Source: JALHST01 sp038316335 (GTDB lineage: Bacteria; Bacteroidota; Bacteroidia; Flavobacteriales; Flavobacteriaceae). From it: a stretch of DNA of 36,197 nucleotides. Positions 8,711-15,627 of this stretch are shown here, piece after piece (the first letter of the stretch is position 1; each line of letters starts with the position of its first letter). The notes beneath the pieces are model-generated. The model was not told the origin of the DNA. It saw only the letters and a list, made by a program, of their open reading frames with translations, and made no database searches. The DNA lies in assembly GCA_038316335.1 (NCBI GenBank), contig JBBQAM010000037.1, positions 1 to 36,197 on the forward strand, in the 5' to 3' direction. A program made the position numbers and the translations under genes.

Positions 8711-10066
8711 ATGAAACATATACTGTATGTACTTTTGATCCAGGTACTGGTCGGATCATGTGTCAAGGATCGAAACTTCGATACGCCAAAAACGACCTGT
8801 GATCCCAATTTGATCGCGAATTCGTCCTATGCGCGCGTAAAGGATTTATATCAAGGAGAAACCATTCAGATTCAAGAGGACTTGATCATCGAAGGGTATG
8901 TAAATTCCTCAGACCAGGAAGGGAATTTTTTTAGCGTGTTGCATTTTCAAGATAGTGCGGTTGATCCGACCGAAGGTTTTCAGATAGAAATTGATGTACG
9001 CGATTCACACCTATTCTACCCGGTAGGCAGTAAAATTCTTATAAAACTAAAAGGTCTTTATCTAGGTCAAACTAAAGGCTTGTTCAAAATTGGGGGCGTA
9101 TTTACATCTTTCGGCAAGGAATCTGTTGGTAGATTGCCAGCGGCTATTGTAGATCAACACCTCTTTTTATCCTGTGAAGCACCTTCAGATTTGCGCCCCA
9201 CTGCGCTTACCATAGATGCCATTCAAGAGAACAGCGTAAACATTCTGGTAGAATTTACTGGACTCGAAATCGCAGAAGAAGAACTGGGCGAACCGTATGC
9301 CATTGAAGAAGAGGATACAGAGCGCATGTTGAGGGATTGTAACGGTAATGGGATTGCACTCTTAAATAGCGGCTTTTCAGACTTTAAGGCAGCGCTTCTC
9401 CCAGTGGGCAATGGTTCCATCATAGGGGTGTTGCTACGCGAAAATGATAACTTTCAACTGGTTATCAGAACGCTAGAAGATGTTGATTTCCAACAAGACC
9501 GTTGTTTAGAATTGGTGCCTGAAAACGTTTCGGCCAATATTTTTATTACCGAGTTGGCAGATCCGGATAATAATGCTGGGGCGCGATTTGTGGAGTTGTA
9601 TAATTCAAGTACCGAAACAATATCCTTAGCAGGGTGGTCCTTACTTCGATACACCAATGCGAATACCGAAATAAGTTCAAGTATTGATTTATCGGAGCTC
9701 GTGATTGAATCGGAAGGTACGGCCGTTATTTCTCCCAACCCTACTGAATTTGAATCGGTTTATGGCTTTGCCCCCGACTTGTCTGGGGGTAGCAATAGTC
9801 CTGCAGATTCAAATGGGGATGACAATTTGGTTTTAATAGATCCTTTAGGCAACATAGTAGATGTTTTTGGTATTGTTGGGGAAGATGGTTCAGGAACAAA
9901 TCACGAATTTGAGGACGGCCGAGCAGTTCGTATAGTAAGCGTAACGGCCGGCTCCCCGGTCTATAATTTTGAGGAATGGGTCATCTATAATGATACAGGG
10001 GATTCCGATACCATTAAGCTTCCGCAAAATGCACCCGATGACTTTACCCCTGGCACACGAAATTAA
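8711..10066 (+). CDS. Lipoprotein with DUF5689 and lamin-tail domains
   Basis: A predicted 451-residue lipoprotein. From the ATG at 8711 the signal is MKHILYVLLIQVLVGSC with Cys17 lipidated; an in-frame ATG at 8699 adds only four residues. Residues about 36-261 match the DUF5689 pattern, an OB-like fold seen in Bacteroidota surface proteins (VKDLYQGETIQIQEDLIIEG, then GxVLRENDNFQLVIRTLEDVDF-like end). Residues about 277-401 form a lamin-tail domain: FITELADPDNNAGARFVELYN, AGWSLLRY and a DNLVLIDPLGNIVDVFG strand. Lamin-tail domains occur in bacteria on secreted hydrolases and nucleases. It lies 152 bases after the TBDR and is probably its surface partner. Binding of nucleic acid or its fragments is inference from the neighbouring secreted nucleases. 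Confidence 0.9.
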   Translation: MKHILYVLLIQVLVGSCVKDRNFDTPKTTCDPNLIANSSYARVKDLYQGETIQIQEDLIIEGYVNSSDQEGNFFSVLHFQDSAVDPTEGFQIEIDVRDSHLFYPVGSKILIKLKGLYLGQTKGLFKIGGVFTSFGKESVGRLPAAIVDQHLFLSCEAPSDLRPTALTIDAIQENSVNILVEFTGLEIAEEELGEPYAIEEEDTERMLRDCNGNGIALLNSGFSDFKAALLPVGNGSIIGVLLRENDNFQLVIRTLEDVDFQQDRCLELVPENVSANIFITELADPDNNAGARFVELYNSSTETISLAGWSLLRYTNANTEISSSIDLSELVIESEGTAVISPNPTEFESVYGFAPDLSGGSNSPADSNGDDNLVLIDPLGNIVDVFGIVGEDGSGTNHEFEDGRAVRIVSVTAGSPVYNFEEWVIYNDTGDSDTIKLPQNAPDDFTPGTRN

Positions 10067-10130
10067 GGTTCCAATAGGTTGACTGATCTAGAGCATCTTA
10101 TTAAATTGTCCTTCCCATAATACAACTTCC

Positions 10131-10199
10131 GTTTAAATTTTTCGATTTCCCCGCCGATCAGGACGGTGTTGCAGCGTCTAAAGTATTCCAAATTTAAAC
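10131..10199. repeat. 10-base inverted repeat in an intergenic region
   Basis: GTTTAAATTT at 10131-10140 is repeated as its exact reverse complement at 10190-10199, with 49 bases between. The arms are AT-only except the end base, while the spacer is more GC-rich. It lies between the DUF5689 lipoprotein and the ankyrin gene. It could fold as a long stem-loop or be an operator pair; no T-run follows, so it is not a standard terminator. Confidence 0.5.
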
Positions 10200-10259
10200 T
10201 GCCATGTCATATCACCTGATTTGAAGGTTTTTTTATACATTTAACTAAACGGATACACC

Positions 10260-10724
10260 ATGAACGAGTTTTTTTTCAGCGAGATACGGAATGGCAATTA
10301 TAATGAAGTAAAGTCTATGTTGTCAAAGAATCCGATGTTGATCAATAGTAAGGATGAACGCGGTTCGACGGCCTTGATTTTGGCAACCTACTATGATGAA
10401 CAAGAGATCGCGGATCTATTATTGGATCTCGGCGCTAAAATTGATGCGAAGGATGCCTCTGGAAATACGGCATTAATGGGAGTCTGCTTTAAAGGATATA
10501 CCGATGTTGCCAAAAAATTAATCGAAAGGGGTGCCAATATAAATGAACGCAATGCAATGGGCGCCACCTGTTTGATCTATGCGGCAACATTCAACCGTGA
10601 AGAGATCGCAAGACTCTTGATAGCGCAAGGTGTCGATACCACGATAAAAGATAATAGGGGCCTAACGGCATTAGATCATGCGAAAATGCAAAACCTGCCT
10701 GATTTCATTGCCTTGTTGACCTAA
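10260..10724 (+). CDS. Ankyrin repeat protein
   Basis: A 154-residue protein made almost wholly of ankyrin repeats. Repeats start near residues 36, 69, 102 and 135 with the familiar G-x-TAL...A and LL..GA.I pattern (GSTALILA, GNTALMGV, GATCLIYA, RGLTALDHA). No signal peptide or membrane segment is visible, so it should be cytoplasmic and act by binding another protein. Such small ankyrin proteins are sometimes found beside catalase genes in bacteria, but no catalase is present here. The partner is not predictable. It converges on the SemiSWEET gene with 13 bases between the stop codons. Confidence 0.9.
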   Translation: MNEFFFSEIRNGNYNEVKSMLSKNPMLINSKDERGSTALILATYYDEQEIADLLLDLGAKIDAKDASGNTALMGVCFKGYTDVAKKLIERGANINERNAMGATCLIYAATFNREEIARLLIAQGVDTTIKDNRGLTALDHAKMQNLPDFIALLT

Positions 10725-10744
10725 AACCTACCTGAAATTAGGTT
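10725..10744. terminator. Small hairpin between converging genes
   Basis: AACCTA at 10725-10730 pairs with TAGGTT at 10739-10744 across an 8-base loop, at the junction of the ankyrin and SemiSWEET stop codons. The stem is short and lacks a good T-run on either strand, so termination is only a possibility. Confidence 0.3.
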
Positions 10745-11055
10745 CTTGATATGTTTCGCATACCGAAGAAACGATGCGCCCCAGTATATCCTCTTTTATG
10801 CAAAATATTCAATAGCATCACTACTAGAATGATTCCTGCCAAAATTAGTGTTATTAGATTGCCTAAAATGATGGGAAGCTGCTTGTTCAGGATACCATAT
10901 ACCAGCCAAAGCGCTACCCCGATTACAAAGAGTAGGTACATTGGGAAGGAGAGACTTTCGGTATCCCTGGTCTTTATTGTTTTTATGGCTTGTGGCAGAA
11001 AACTTGAAGTCGTCAAGAAGGCCGCTATATTTCCGATTATTGCTGTTATTTCCAT
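10738..11055 (-). CDS. SemiSWEET-type sugar transporter (PQ-loop, MtN3 family)
   Basis: A 105-residue, three-helix membrane protein matching the bacterial SemiSWEET family, which works as a homodimer to move sugars down their gradient. The defining features are visible: FLPQ with Pro21-Gln22 in helix 1, TRDTESLSFPMY in the loop to helix 2, a VALWLVYG helix with Trp50, and LGNLITL with Asn66 in helix 3. The length is normal for the family, apart from a basic tail (KRGYTGAHRFF) beyond helix 3. It stands alone, so the sugar carried cannot be inferred from context. Confidence 0.92.
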   Translation of the reverse strand: MEITAIIGNIAAFLTTSSFLPQAIKTIKTRDTESLSFPMYLLFVIGVALWLVYGILNKQLPIILGNLITLILAGIILVVMLLNILHKRGYTGAHRFFGMRNISRT

Positions 11056-11427
11056 TTTTTAATTTGTTAAGTAGGTATACAATTTTATGGTACAAAATTG
11101 AGAAAAAAAGAATGCGCTTGCTACAACAGGATTTTCATATTTATGTGCTCTATTACCATAAATATGACTAATTAATACAATATGCGGTAATCAGGAGTAT
11201 ATTGCCGATGTATGGGACTAAACCGATTGTGGGTTACCGCATTTAGCATGGCAAACCAAACCATTTTGGCCAGGTCTTATAACTGGAGCAACGCGCGTTG
11301 GAACTTTTTTATACAATGTATTCATCCTTAAAGGAAGGGTACCCTGAAGTTCTTAACTCGGGAATTTATCAAAAGGTATCTATCGGAATTACAAGGACCA
11401 TTCATTATTTTGATTAGCTTTATGTTT
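11056..11427. other. Intergenic region with three inverted repeats
   Basis: No convincing gene is seen in this 372-base gap between two divergent genes. It holds three perfect inverted repeats. CAATTTT/AAAATTG pairs 11080-11086 with 11094-11100. CATATTTATG/CATAAATATG pairs 11136-11145 with 11157-11166. ATGCGGTAA/TTACCGCAT pairs 11182-11190 with 11234-11242. Inside the last is an imperfect direct repeat (GCCGATGTATGGG, ACCGATTGTGGG). These may be control sites or part of a structured RNA. The 150 bases before the amidase gene show nothing I can identify. Confidence 0.5.
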
Positions 11428-12204
11428 ATGGAACTTGAACTGAGATTCGCATTACTACAATCTCCCTTGGTATGGGAAAATCCAGAACGTAACAGAATCC
11501 ATTTTTCTGAAAAGTTAGCGTCCATTACAAAAGAGGTCGACATCATTGTACTCCCTGAAATGTTTACAACAGGCTTCACGATGCATCCTGAAAGGTTGGA
11601 TCCCTCCGAAGGAAAAAGAACCATTGAATGGATGCAACAAGAAGCGCATAAATTAAATGCCGCCTTAGTGGGGAGTTTGGCATTTCATCAAAATGGATCC
11701 TATAGCAATCGACTTTTATTCGTGGCTCCCAATCGAAAAATTTGGCATTATGACAAGCGGCATACCTTTACATTGGCAGGTGAAAATAAAGTATATCGAG
11801 CGGGTGCTGAAAAGTTGATAGTAGCGTATAAGGGTTTTAAGATATGCCCTTTGATCTGTTATGATCTCCGATTCCCCGTTTGGGCCAGGAACACCGAAAA
11901 TTATGACGTTCTTTTATATGTCGCCAATTGGCCCGAACCTCGGATCAGGGCTTGGGATATACTTTTAAAAGCTCGGGCCATCGAGAATATGGCCTATTGC
12001 ATCGGAGTAAATCGCGTTGGCGAAGATGAATCAGGACATCGATATCCAGGACATTCGGCTGTATATGATGCCTTAGGGGATCCCTTGACATTTTCTGAAA
12101 GAGAGGAAATATTATACGCTACTTTGAGCAAAAATCACCTAGTGACTACTAGGAAGCATCTTAAGTTTTTAGAAGATAGGGATGTTTTTAATTTGTTACC
12201 TTAA
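11428..12204 (+). CDS. Omega-amidase, nitrilase superfamily (YafV-like)
   Basis: A 258-residue cytoplasmic C-N hydrolase. The Glu-Lys-Cys triad is in place: Glu44 in LPEMFTTGF, Lys110 in HYDKRHTF and Cys144 in LICYDLRFPVW. The FTTGF and DLRFPVWARN phrases point to the omega-amidase / YafV group, which hydrolyses 2-oxoglutaramate and 2-oxosuccinamate in the methionine-salvage and glutamine-transamination routes. The start is the ATG at 11428, which puts the first strand (ELELRFALLQ) at the family's usual place; an ATG at 11422 and a TTG at 11410 lie upstream in frame. The stop overlaps the converging lipoprotein gene by 17 bases. Confidence 0.93.
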   Translation: MELELRFALLQSPLVWENPERNRIHFSEKLASITKEVDIIVLPEMFTTGFTMHPERLDPSEGKRTIEWMQQEAHKLNAALVGSLAFHQNGSYSNRLLFVAPNRKIWHYDKRHTFTLAGENKVYRAGAEKLIVAYKGFKICPLICYDLRFPVWARNTENYDVLLYVANWPEPRIRAWDILLKARAIENMAYCIGVNRVGEDESGHRYPGHSAVYDALGDPLTFSEREEILYATLSKNHLVTTRKHLKFLEDRDVFNLLP

Positions 12205-13801
12205 AAGTCTCGATTTTCTCCCAATTCGCTCGTATCTCAATTAAACCTGGATAGTAGCTCACTTTTTCGGGCTGTATTTTTTGGAGGTAGTTCCCGGTAT
12301 CCCATATCCCGTTTCCATTTGTGTCAAAAATTACCCGAATGTAATATTTTGCAGGCTCGATCATATTGAATTCGAAGGTCTGTGCTTCTTTTGCCTTGAT
12401 TTCAAGTTTTATTGCCCCTTTCTCATCGACTAACTGAACTATGATGGGATAGGGAACAGTACCTTCGAGATTTAAACTCAAATTGCCATAATCTGCTTGT
12501 CGTTTGGTCGTTAGATTGTATGATATGGTATCATTTGTTTTCCCAAAAAAATCGGTGATTGCCCCTGGTAGGATTTTAAGGTTGTATTTCTGATCCGGCT
12601 CGCGCACAAAATCTAGCAAGACTCGACTCTCAAGAGTGTCCAATGTGGCATTAAGGATGACCGCTACCGAATCCTTATTGATCATTTTCATCTGCGCCGT
12701 ATCCATTCGTATGAGCGGGGTCGATGCTTCAAGTCGAAACGGTTCATTAAAGCTTAAAGCCCCTCGTTGATTCGGCACGAGTACCAAGGTATCTATGGTT
12801 ACCTTTCGACTTTTGACGGTGAAGGTGTCAATAACTTTTTGTTGGTCGTTGATGATCTTGAATACAAGAGAATCAAAAGCAAACGGAGTAAACCAAAAAT
12901 TCAAGGTATCCTTCTGCCTTTCTCGTAAAACCAATGTCTTCACAGTATCCGGAATGTTGGTCAAGGGTTGTATCTCAATCGAACTCCCATCCCCATAATA
13001 CCCAAAACTGATTTTATTTTTTGCCGTCAAGGAAGGCACTGAAATTTTATAGTCTGGTATTTCCTTGAAAAGGTTAAGGACGTAGGTAGAATCGGTTGGC
13101 AGGGTAACGGTATCTCGCAAAAAGGCGATTTTATCGGCATTCTGGTCAAATAGATTATTCTTGGCAGCATCCTTCAGGCCAAAAATGGCATACTTTCCTG
13201 CTTTGAGATTTTTCAGGGTAAATAGGACCGCACTATCCAAGGTATTGGTAATATAATTCGGGGGCCTTCGATACAATGTAGAATCGGTATAGGTACTATC
13301 GATTTCATAAAGGAGTATACTTATAAAATTATCGACCTTCCGCTCAAAGGCATCTTTGACTACCCCTGAAACCGTTAAGGAATCAATATAATCACCAGTC
13401 GAAAAGACGTATGTTAAGAAACTTGCCGGATTGCCTTCGTTATTATCGACGATGCTTTGGCCAAAATTGAAGGTATAGGTGGTATTTGGCTTCAAGGTAT
13501 CTTTAATGGTGATTTCAATAAACTTATTGGCCCCTCCTTGCGGGGTTATCTGCGGGGTGTATTTCAGTGGAGGTGATATGATCAACTGATTTTGAATGTC
13601 CTCAAGTTTAATATATTCGTCAAAATAGAGCCGTATTTTTTTTGCTTTAAAATTGAGGGTCATGTTTTCTGGATCGGCCTTCACTAACTTTGGGGGGTCA
13701 AGATCCTTAGGACCTCCCGTAGGATTTCCTCTTCTGCCGCATTGAATCAATGCGATGACGATAAAAATTAAAAAAAGGGATGCAAAAATACGTCTTAACA
13801 T
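12188..13801 (-). CDS. Lipoprotein with Big_5-type Ig-like domain
   Basis: A 537-residue predicted lipoprotein. The ATG at 13801 gives a normal signal (MLRRIFASLFLIFIVIALIQC, Cys21 as the lipidation site) followed by GRRGNPTGGPKD, typical of this flavobacterial family; a further in-frame ATG at 13834 would add an unlikely eleven residues. A bacterial Ig-like (Big_5) domain spans about residues 36-140 (DPPKLVKADPEN, then KIRLYFDEYI, TTYTFNFGQSIVDNNEGN). The remainder is beta-rich, ending with a FDTNGNGIWDTGNY segment that looks calcium-binding. It lies downstream of comF on the same strand, 138 bases away. Likely a periplasmic or outer-membrane structural protein; role unknown. Confidence 0.88.
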   Translation of the reverse strand: MLRRIFASLFLIFIVIALIQCGRRGNPTGGPKDLDPPKLVKADPENMTLNFKAKKIRLYFDEYIKLEDIQNQLIISPPLKYTPQITPQGGANKFIEITIKDTLKPNTTYTFNFGQSIVDNNEGNPASFLTYVFSTGDYIDSLTVSGVVKDAFERKVDNFISILLYEIDSTYTDSTLYRRPPNYITNTLDSAVLFTLKNLKAGKYAIFGLKDAAKNNLFDQNADKIAFLRDTVTLPTDSTYVLNLFKEIPDYKISVPSLTAKNKISFGYYGDGSSIEIQPLTNIPDTVKTLVLRERQKDTLNFWFTPFAFDSLVFKIINDQQKVIDTFTVKSRKVTIDTLVLVPNQRGALSFNEPFRLEASTPLIRMDTAQMKMINKDSVAVILNATLDTLESRVLLDFVREPDQKYNLKILPGAITDFFGKTNDTISYNLTTKRQADYGNLSLNLEGTVPYPIIVQLVDEKGAIKLEIKAKEAQTFEFNMIEPAKYYIRVIFDTNGNGIWDTGNYLQKIQPEKVSYYPGLIEIRANWEKIETFKVTN

Positions 13802-13939
13802 GCCATTATAATCTTGTGGGCAAAGAAACAACATATTTGGAAACCCTTATTGGGAATCCCTTGGGAATTCGCTTAAAATAGCGATAAAATGGACATTTTC
13901 AGTAAGTCATCAGGGCTTAATTTTACGGTATGGAGACAA

Positions 13940-14650
13940 CTAGGAGTCTAATGGCACAATGGCCATACTGGCAAGGTATAAATTGATGCCCTCGACTTTC
14001 AACAAGGTCTTTGCGCAAATTTCCATGGTGGCTCCCGTAGTTATCACATCGTCTACCAATAACACGTGCTTATTTCTTAACATGGATGGTTCAATCAGGG
14101 TATAAAGCGATTTATTCCCGTACCAACGGCCGATTCTTCCCTTTTTCGTTTGGGTCCGTGTATTGGCCGTTTTAATTAGATTATTGCCATTGTATTGGCA
14201 ACCTATGTGATGCGCAAGTCTTTTGCCGAATTCTGCCACCTGATTATAACCCCTTTTACGAAGTTTTCTTTTGTGGAGCGGTACCGGAATTACATAGTCA
14301 ATGGGGCCGAGGGATGCGTCTTTTGCAAGTATTTGGCCATACCAATCTCCTAAAAAAGTCCCGATGGCCTCCTGATTCTTATATTTTAGATAGTGTAAAA
14401 GGGTTTTAACGATTCCGTTTTCGGTAAAAAAAAGAAAGGAACTTGCTTTTTTAATGTTAATTCGTCCATAAAAAGTACGGTCAACTGCGTTTTCATCGTT
14501 AAAGTTGTATTCGGTGAGCGGTAAATGATTTCGACAAACGGTACAGACAAGGTGCTCTCCCCTGAATAAATGCGCATTACATCCAAAACATACCTTGGGC
14601 AATAGGATGCTGTTTATATCATTTAGTATATTTGATAGTTTAGAGCTCAA
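13940..14650 (-). CDS. ComF family phosphoribosyltransferase-like protein
   Basis: A 236-residue ComF/GntX homologue. The N-terminal zinc-binding element uses Cys21, Cys24, Cys36 and Cys39 (CFGC and CTVC). The C-terminal type I phosphoribosyltransferase fold carries the PRPP loop VLLVDDVITTGAT at 196-208 and the family's PVPLHKRKLRKRGYNQ at 122-136. ComF proteins are needed for DNA uptake in naturally competent bacteria, where they act in the cytoplasm after single-stranded DNA enters. In many Bacteroidota the gene is present without proven competence. It reads divergently from the coiled-coil protein gene, with 43 bases between the starts. Confidence 0.92.
   Translation of the reverse strand: MSSKLSNILNDINSILLPKVCFGCNAHLFRGEHLVCTVCRNHLPLTEYNFNDENAVDRTFYGRINIKKASSFLFFTENGIVKTLLHYLKYKNQEAIGTFLGDWYGQILAKDASLGPIDYVIPVPLHKRKLRKRGYNQVAEFGKRLAHHIGCQYNGNNLIKTANTRTQTKKGRIGRWYGNKSLYTLIEPSMLRNKHVLLVDDVITTGATMEICAKTLLKVEGINLYLASMAIVPLDS
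14627..14634 (+). promoter_or_regulatory. Possible -7 element for the coiled-coil protein gene
   Basis: TATATTTG matches the Bacteroidota TAnnTTTG -7 consensus. It lies inside the first codons of the divergent comF gene, 59 bases ahead of the ATG at 14694. No clear -33 TTTG is seen, so this is tentative. Confidence 0.3.
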
Positions 14651-14693
14651 CCAAATTCTTTTATTTTAACCTACTTAAAGCATACTTGTTCCA

Positions 14694-15590
14694 ATGGATG
14701 GTCAAGATACTAAATTCAATTACAAAATAATCCTTGCTGCTTTGGTGGCCGTCATAATAGGCATCTTAATTGCTTTTTATTACAGCTATGCCCAATCTAA
14801 GAGCCAAATCAATTTTTTGGAACAGGAAAAGGAGCTTCTTGTAAAGGACCTAACCTTGATGAAGGGTGATGTTGACCGGCTTTCTGCACTGAATGAGGTC
14901 AATGAAATCGAACTACAGGATTCTAGATACAAGGTTCAACAATTGTTGGATTCGGTCGGCAGATTAAACTTCACCGTTGAAAAACTTCGGGAATATAAGA
15001 GTGAATTGCGAAGACTGGAAGCCAAGAACGATAGTCTCAAATTAAAGAACAACTTCCTCAAATATAATAATATGGTACTTTCCGAGCGATATGAGGAAAC
15101 CAGAAAGCAGATAGAGGAGTTGCGTGGTAAAAGTAGTTCTTTGGCCGAGGCAGAAGCATTACAGCGCAAAAAAATACAAGAACTGAATAAAGAATTGAAG
15201 ACCAAGAGTTATTTGCGCCTGCGTACTTCAGGAGGCAATGGATTTCGACTTCGTGGAGGCAAACCGATTATGACCAATAAGGCCTCGATCATCGAGAAAC
15301 TTCGGGGATGTGTTACGATAATCGCAGATCCATCTTCCATTAACGAGCAACGGGTCATTTATTTCCAATTTTTAGATCCGAACAAAGGCATCATTGAAGA
15401 CAATGCGAATATCATATCGGTGAACGGTAATATTTATAGCAAGCGAGTTGAAGTTTTGCTTATGGGAGAGGATATTGATGTTTGTGATTTTATCACTATT
15501 CCCGCTGGATCTCTTGATTCTGGAACCTATACCTTAAATATTTTTGAGGATGAACGTCTGCTTTCAACTTCTGAATTTGATTTAAAATAA
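14694..15590 (+). CDS. Membrane-anchored coiled-coil protein of unknown function
   Basis: A 298-residue protein with a short basic N-terminus, one membrane helix (about residues 11-33), a long heptad-patterned coiled coil (about 37-170, rich in E, K, L and Q) and a C-terminal beta-rich domain of about 110 residues (GCVTIIADPSSINEQRVIYFQFLDPN... to the end). This suggests an inner-membrane protein with the coil and domain in the periplasm. Similar genes next to glyS are, as I recall, common in Flavobacteriaceae, but no function is known to me. The stop lies 37 bases before glyS, so the two could be partly cotranscribed. Confidence 0.85.
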   Translation: MDGQDTKFNYKIILAALVAVIIGILIAFYYSYAQSKSQINFLEQEKELLVKDLTLMKGDVDRLSALNEVNEIELQDSRYKVQQLLDSVGRLNFTVEKLREYKSELRRLEAKNDSLKLKNNFLKYNNMVLSERYEETRKQIEELRGKSSSLAEAEALQRKKIQELNKELKTKSYLRLRTSGGNGFRLRGGKPIMTNKASIIEKLRGCVTIIADPSSINEQRVIYFQFLDPNKGIIEDNANIISVNGNIYSKRVEVLLMGEDIDVCDFITIPAGSLDSGTYTLNIFEDERLLSTSEFDLK

Positions 15591-15615
15591 ATTCTTTCCA
15601 TTTAGGCTAATATTC

Positions 15616-15623
15616 TATTTTTG
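15616..15623 (+). promoter_or_regulatory. -7 element of glyS, near-leaderless start
   Basis: TATTTTTG is an exact match to the Bacteroidota TAnnTTTG -7 element. It ends only four bases ahead of the glyS ATG at 15628, which would place the transcription start at or within a few bases of the start codon. No Shine-Dalgarno is present, in keeping with leaderless or near-leaderless translation. Confidence 0.5.
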
Positions 15624-15627
15624 CCAA

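Noticed and set aside
1..10066. A classical SusC/SusD polysaccharide-utilisation locus
   Set aside because: No SusD homologue and no glycoside hydrolase, lyase or sulfatase is present; the enzymes are nucleases. The lone DUF1080 protein is not enough.
10941..11171. Rightward 76-residue frame over the SemiSWEET gene and its upstream gap
   Set aside because: Most of it is antisense to a clear SemiSWEET gene, and the product has no family pattern.
11410..11427. TTG start of the amidase gene
   Set aside because: The first residues from TTG (MISFMF) are not part of the fold; the ATG at 11428 puts the first strand in its usual place.
13940..14650. ComF as evidence that the locus at 1-10066 feeds natural competence
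   Set aside because: comF occurs in many non-competent Bacteroidota, and no comEC, pilus or dprA gene is in the window.
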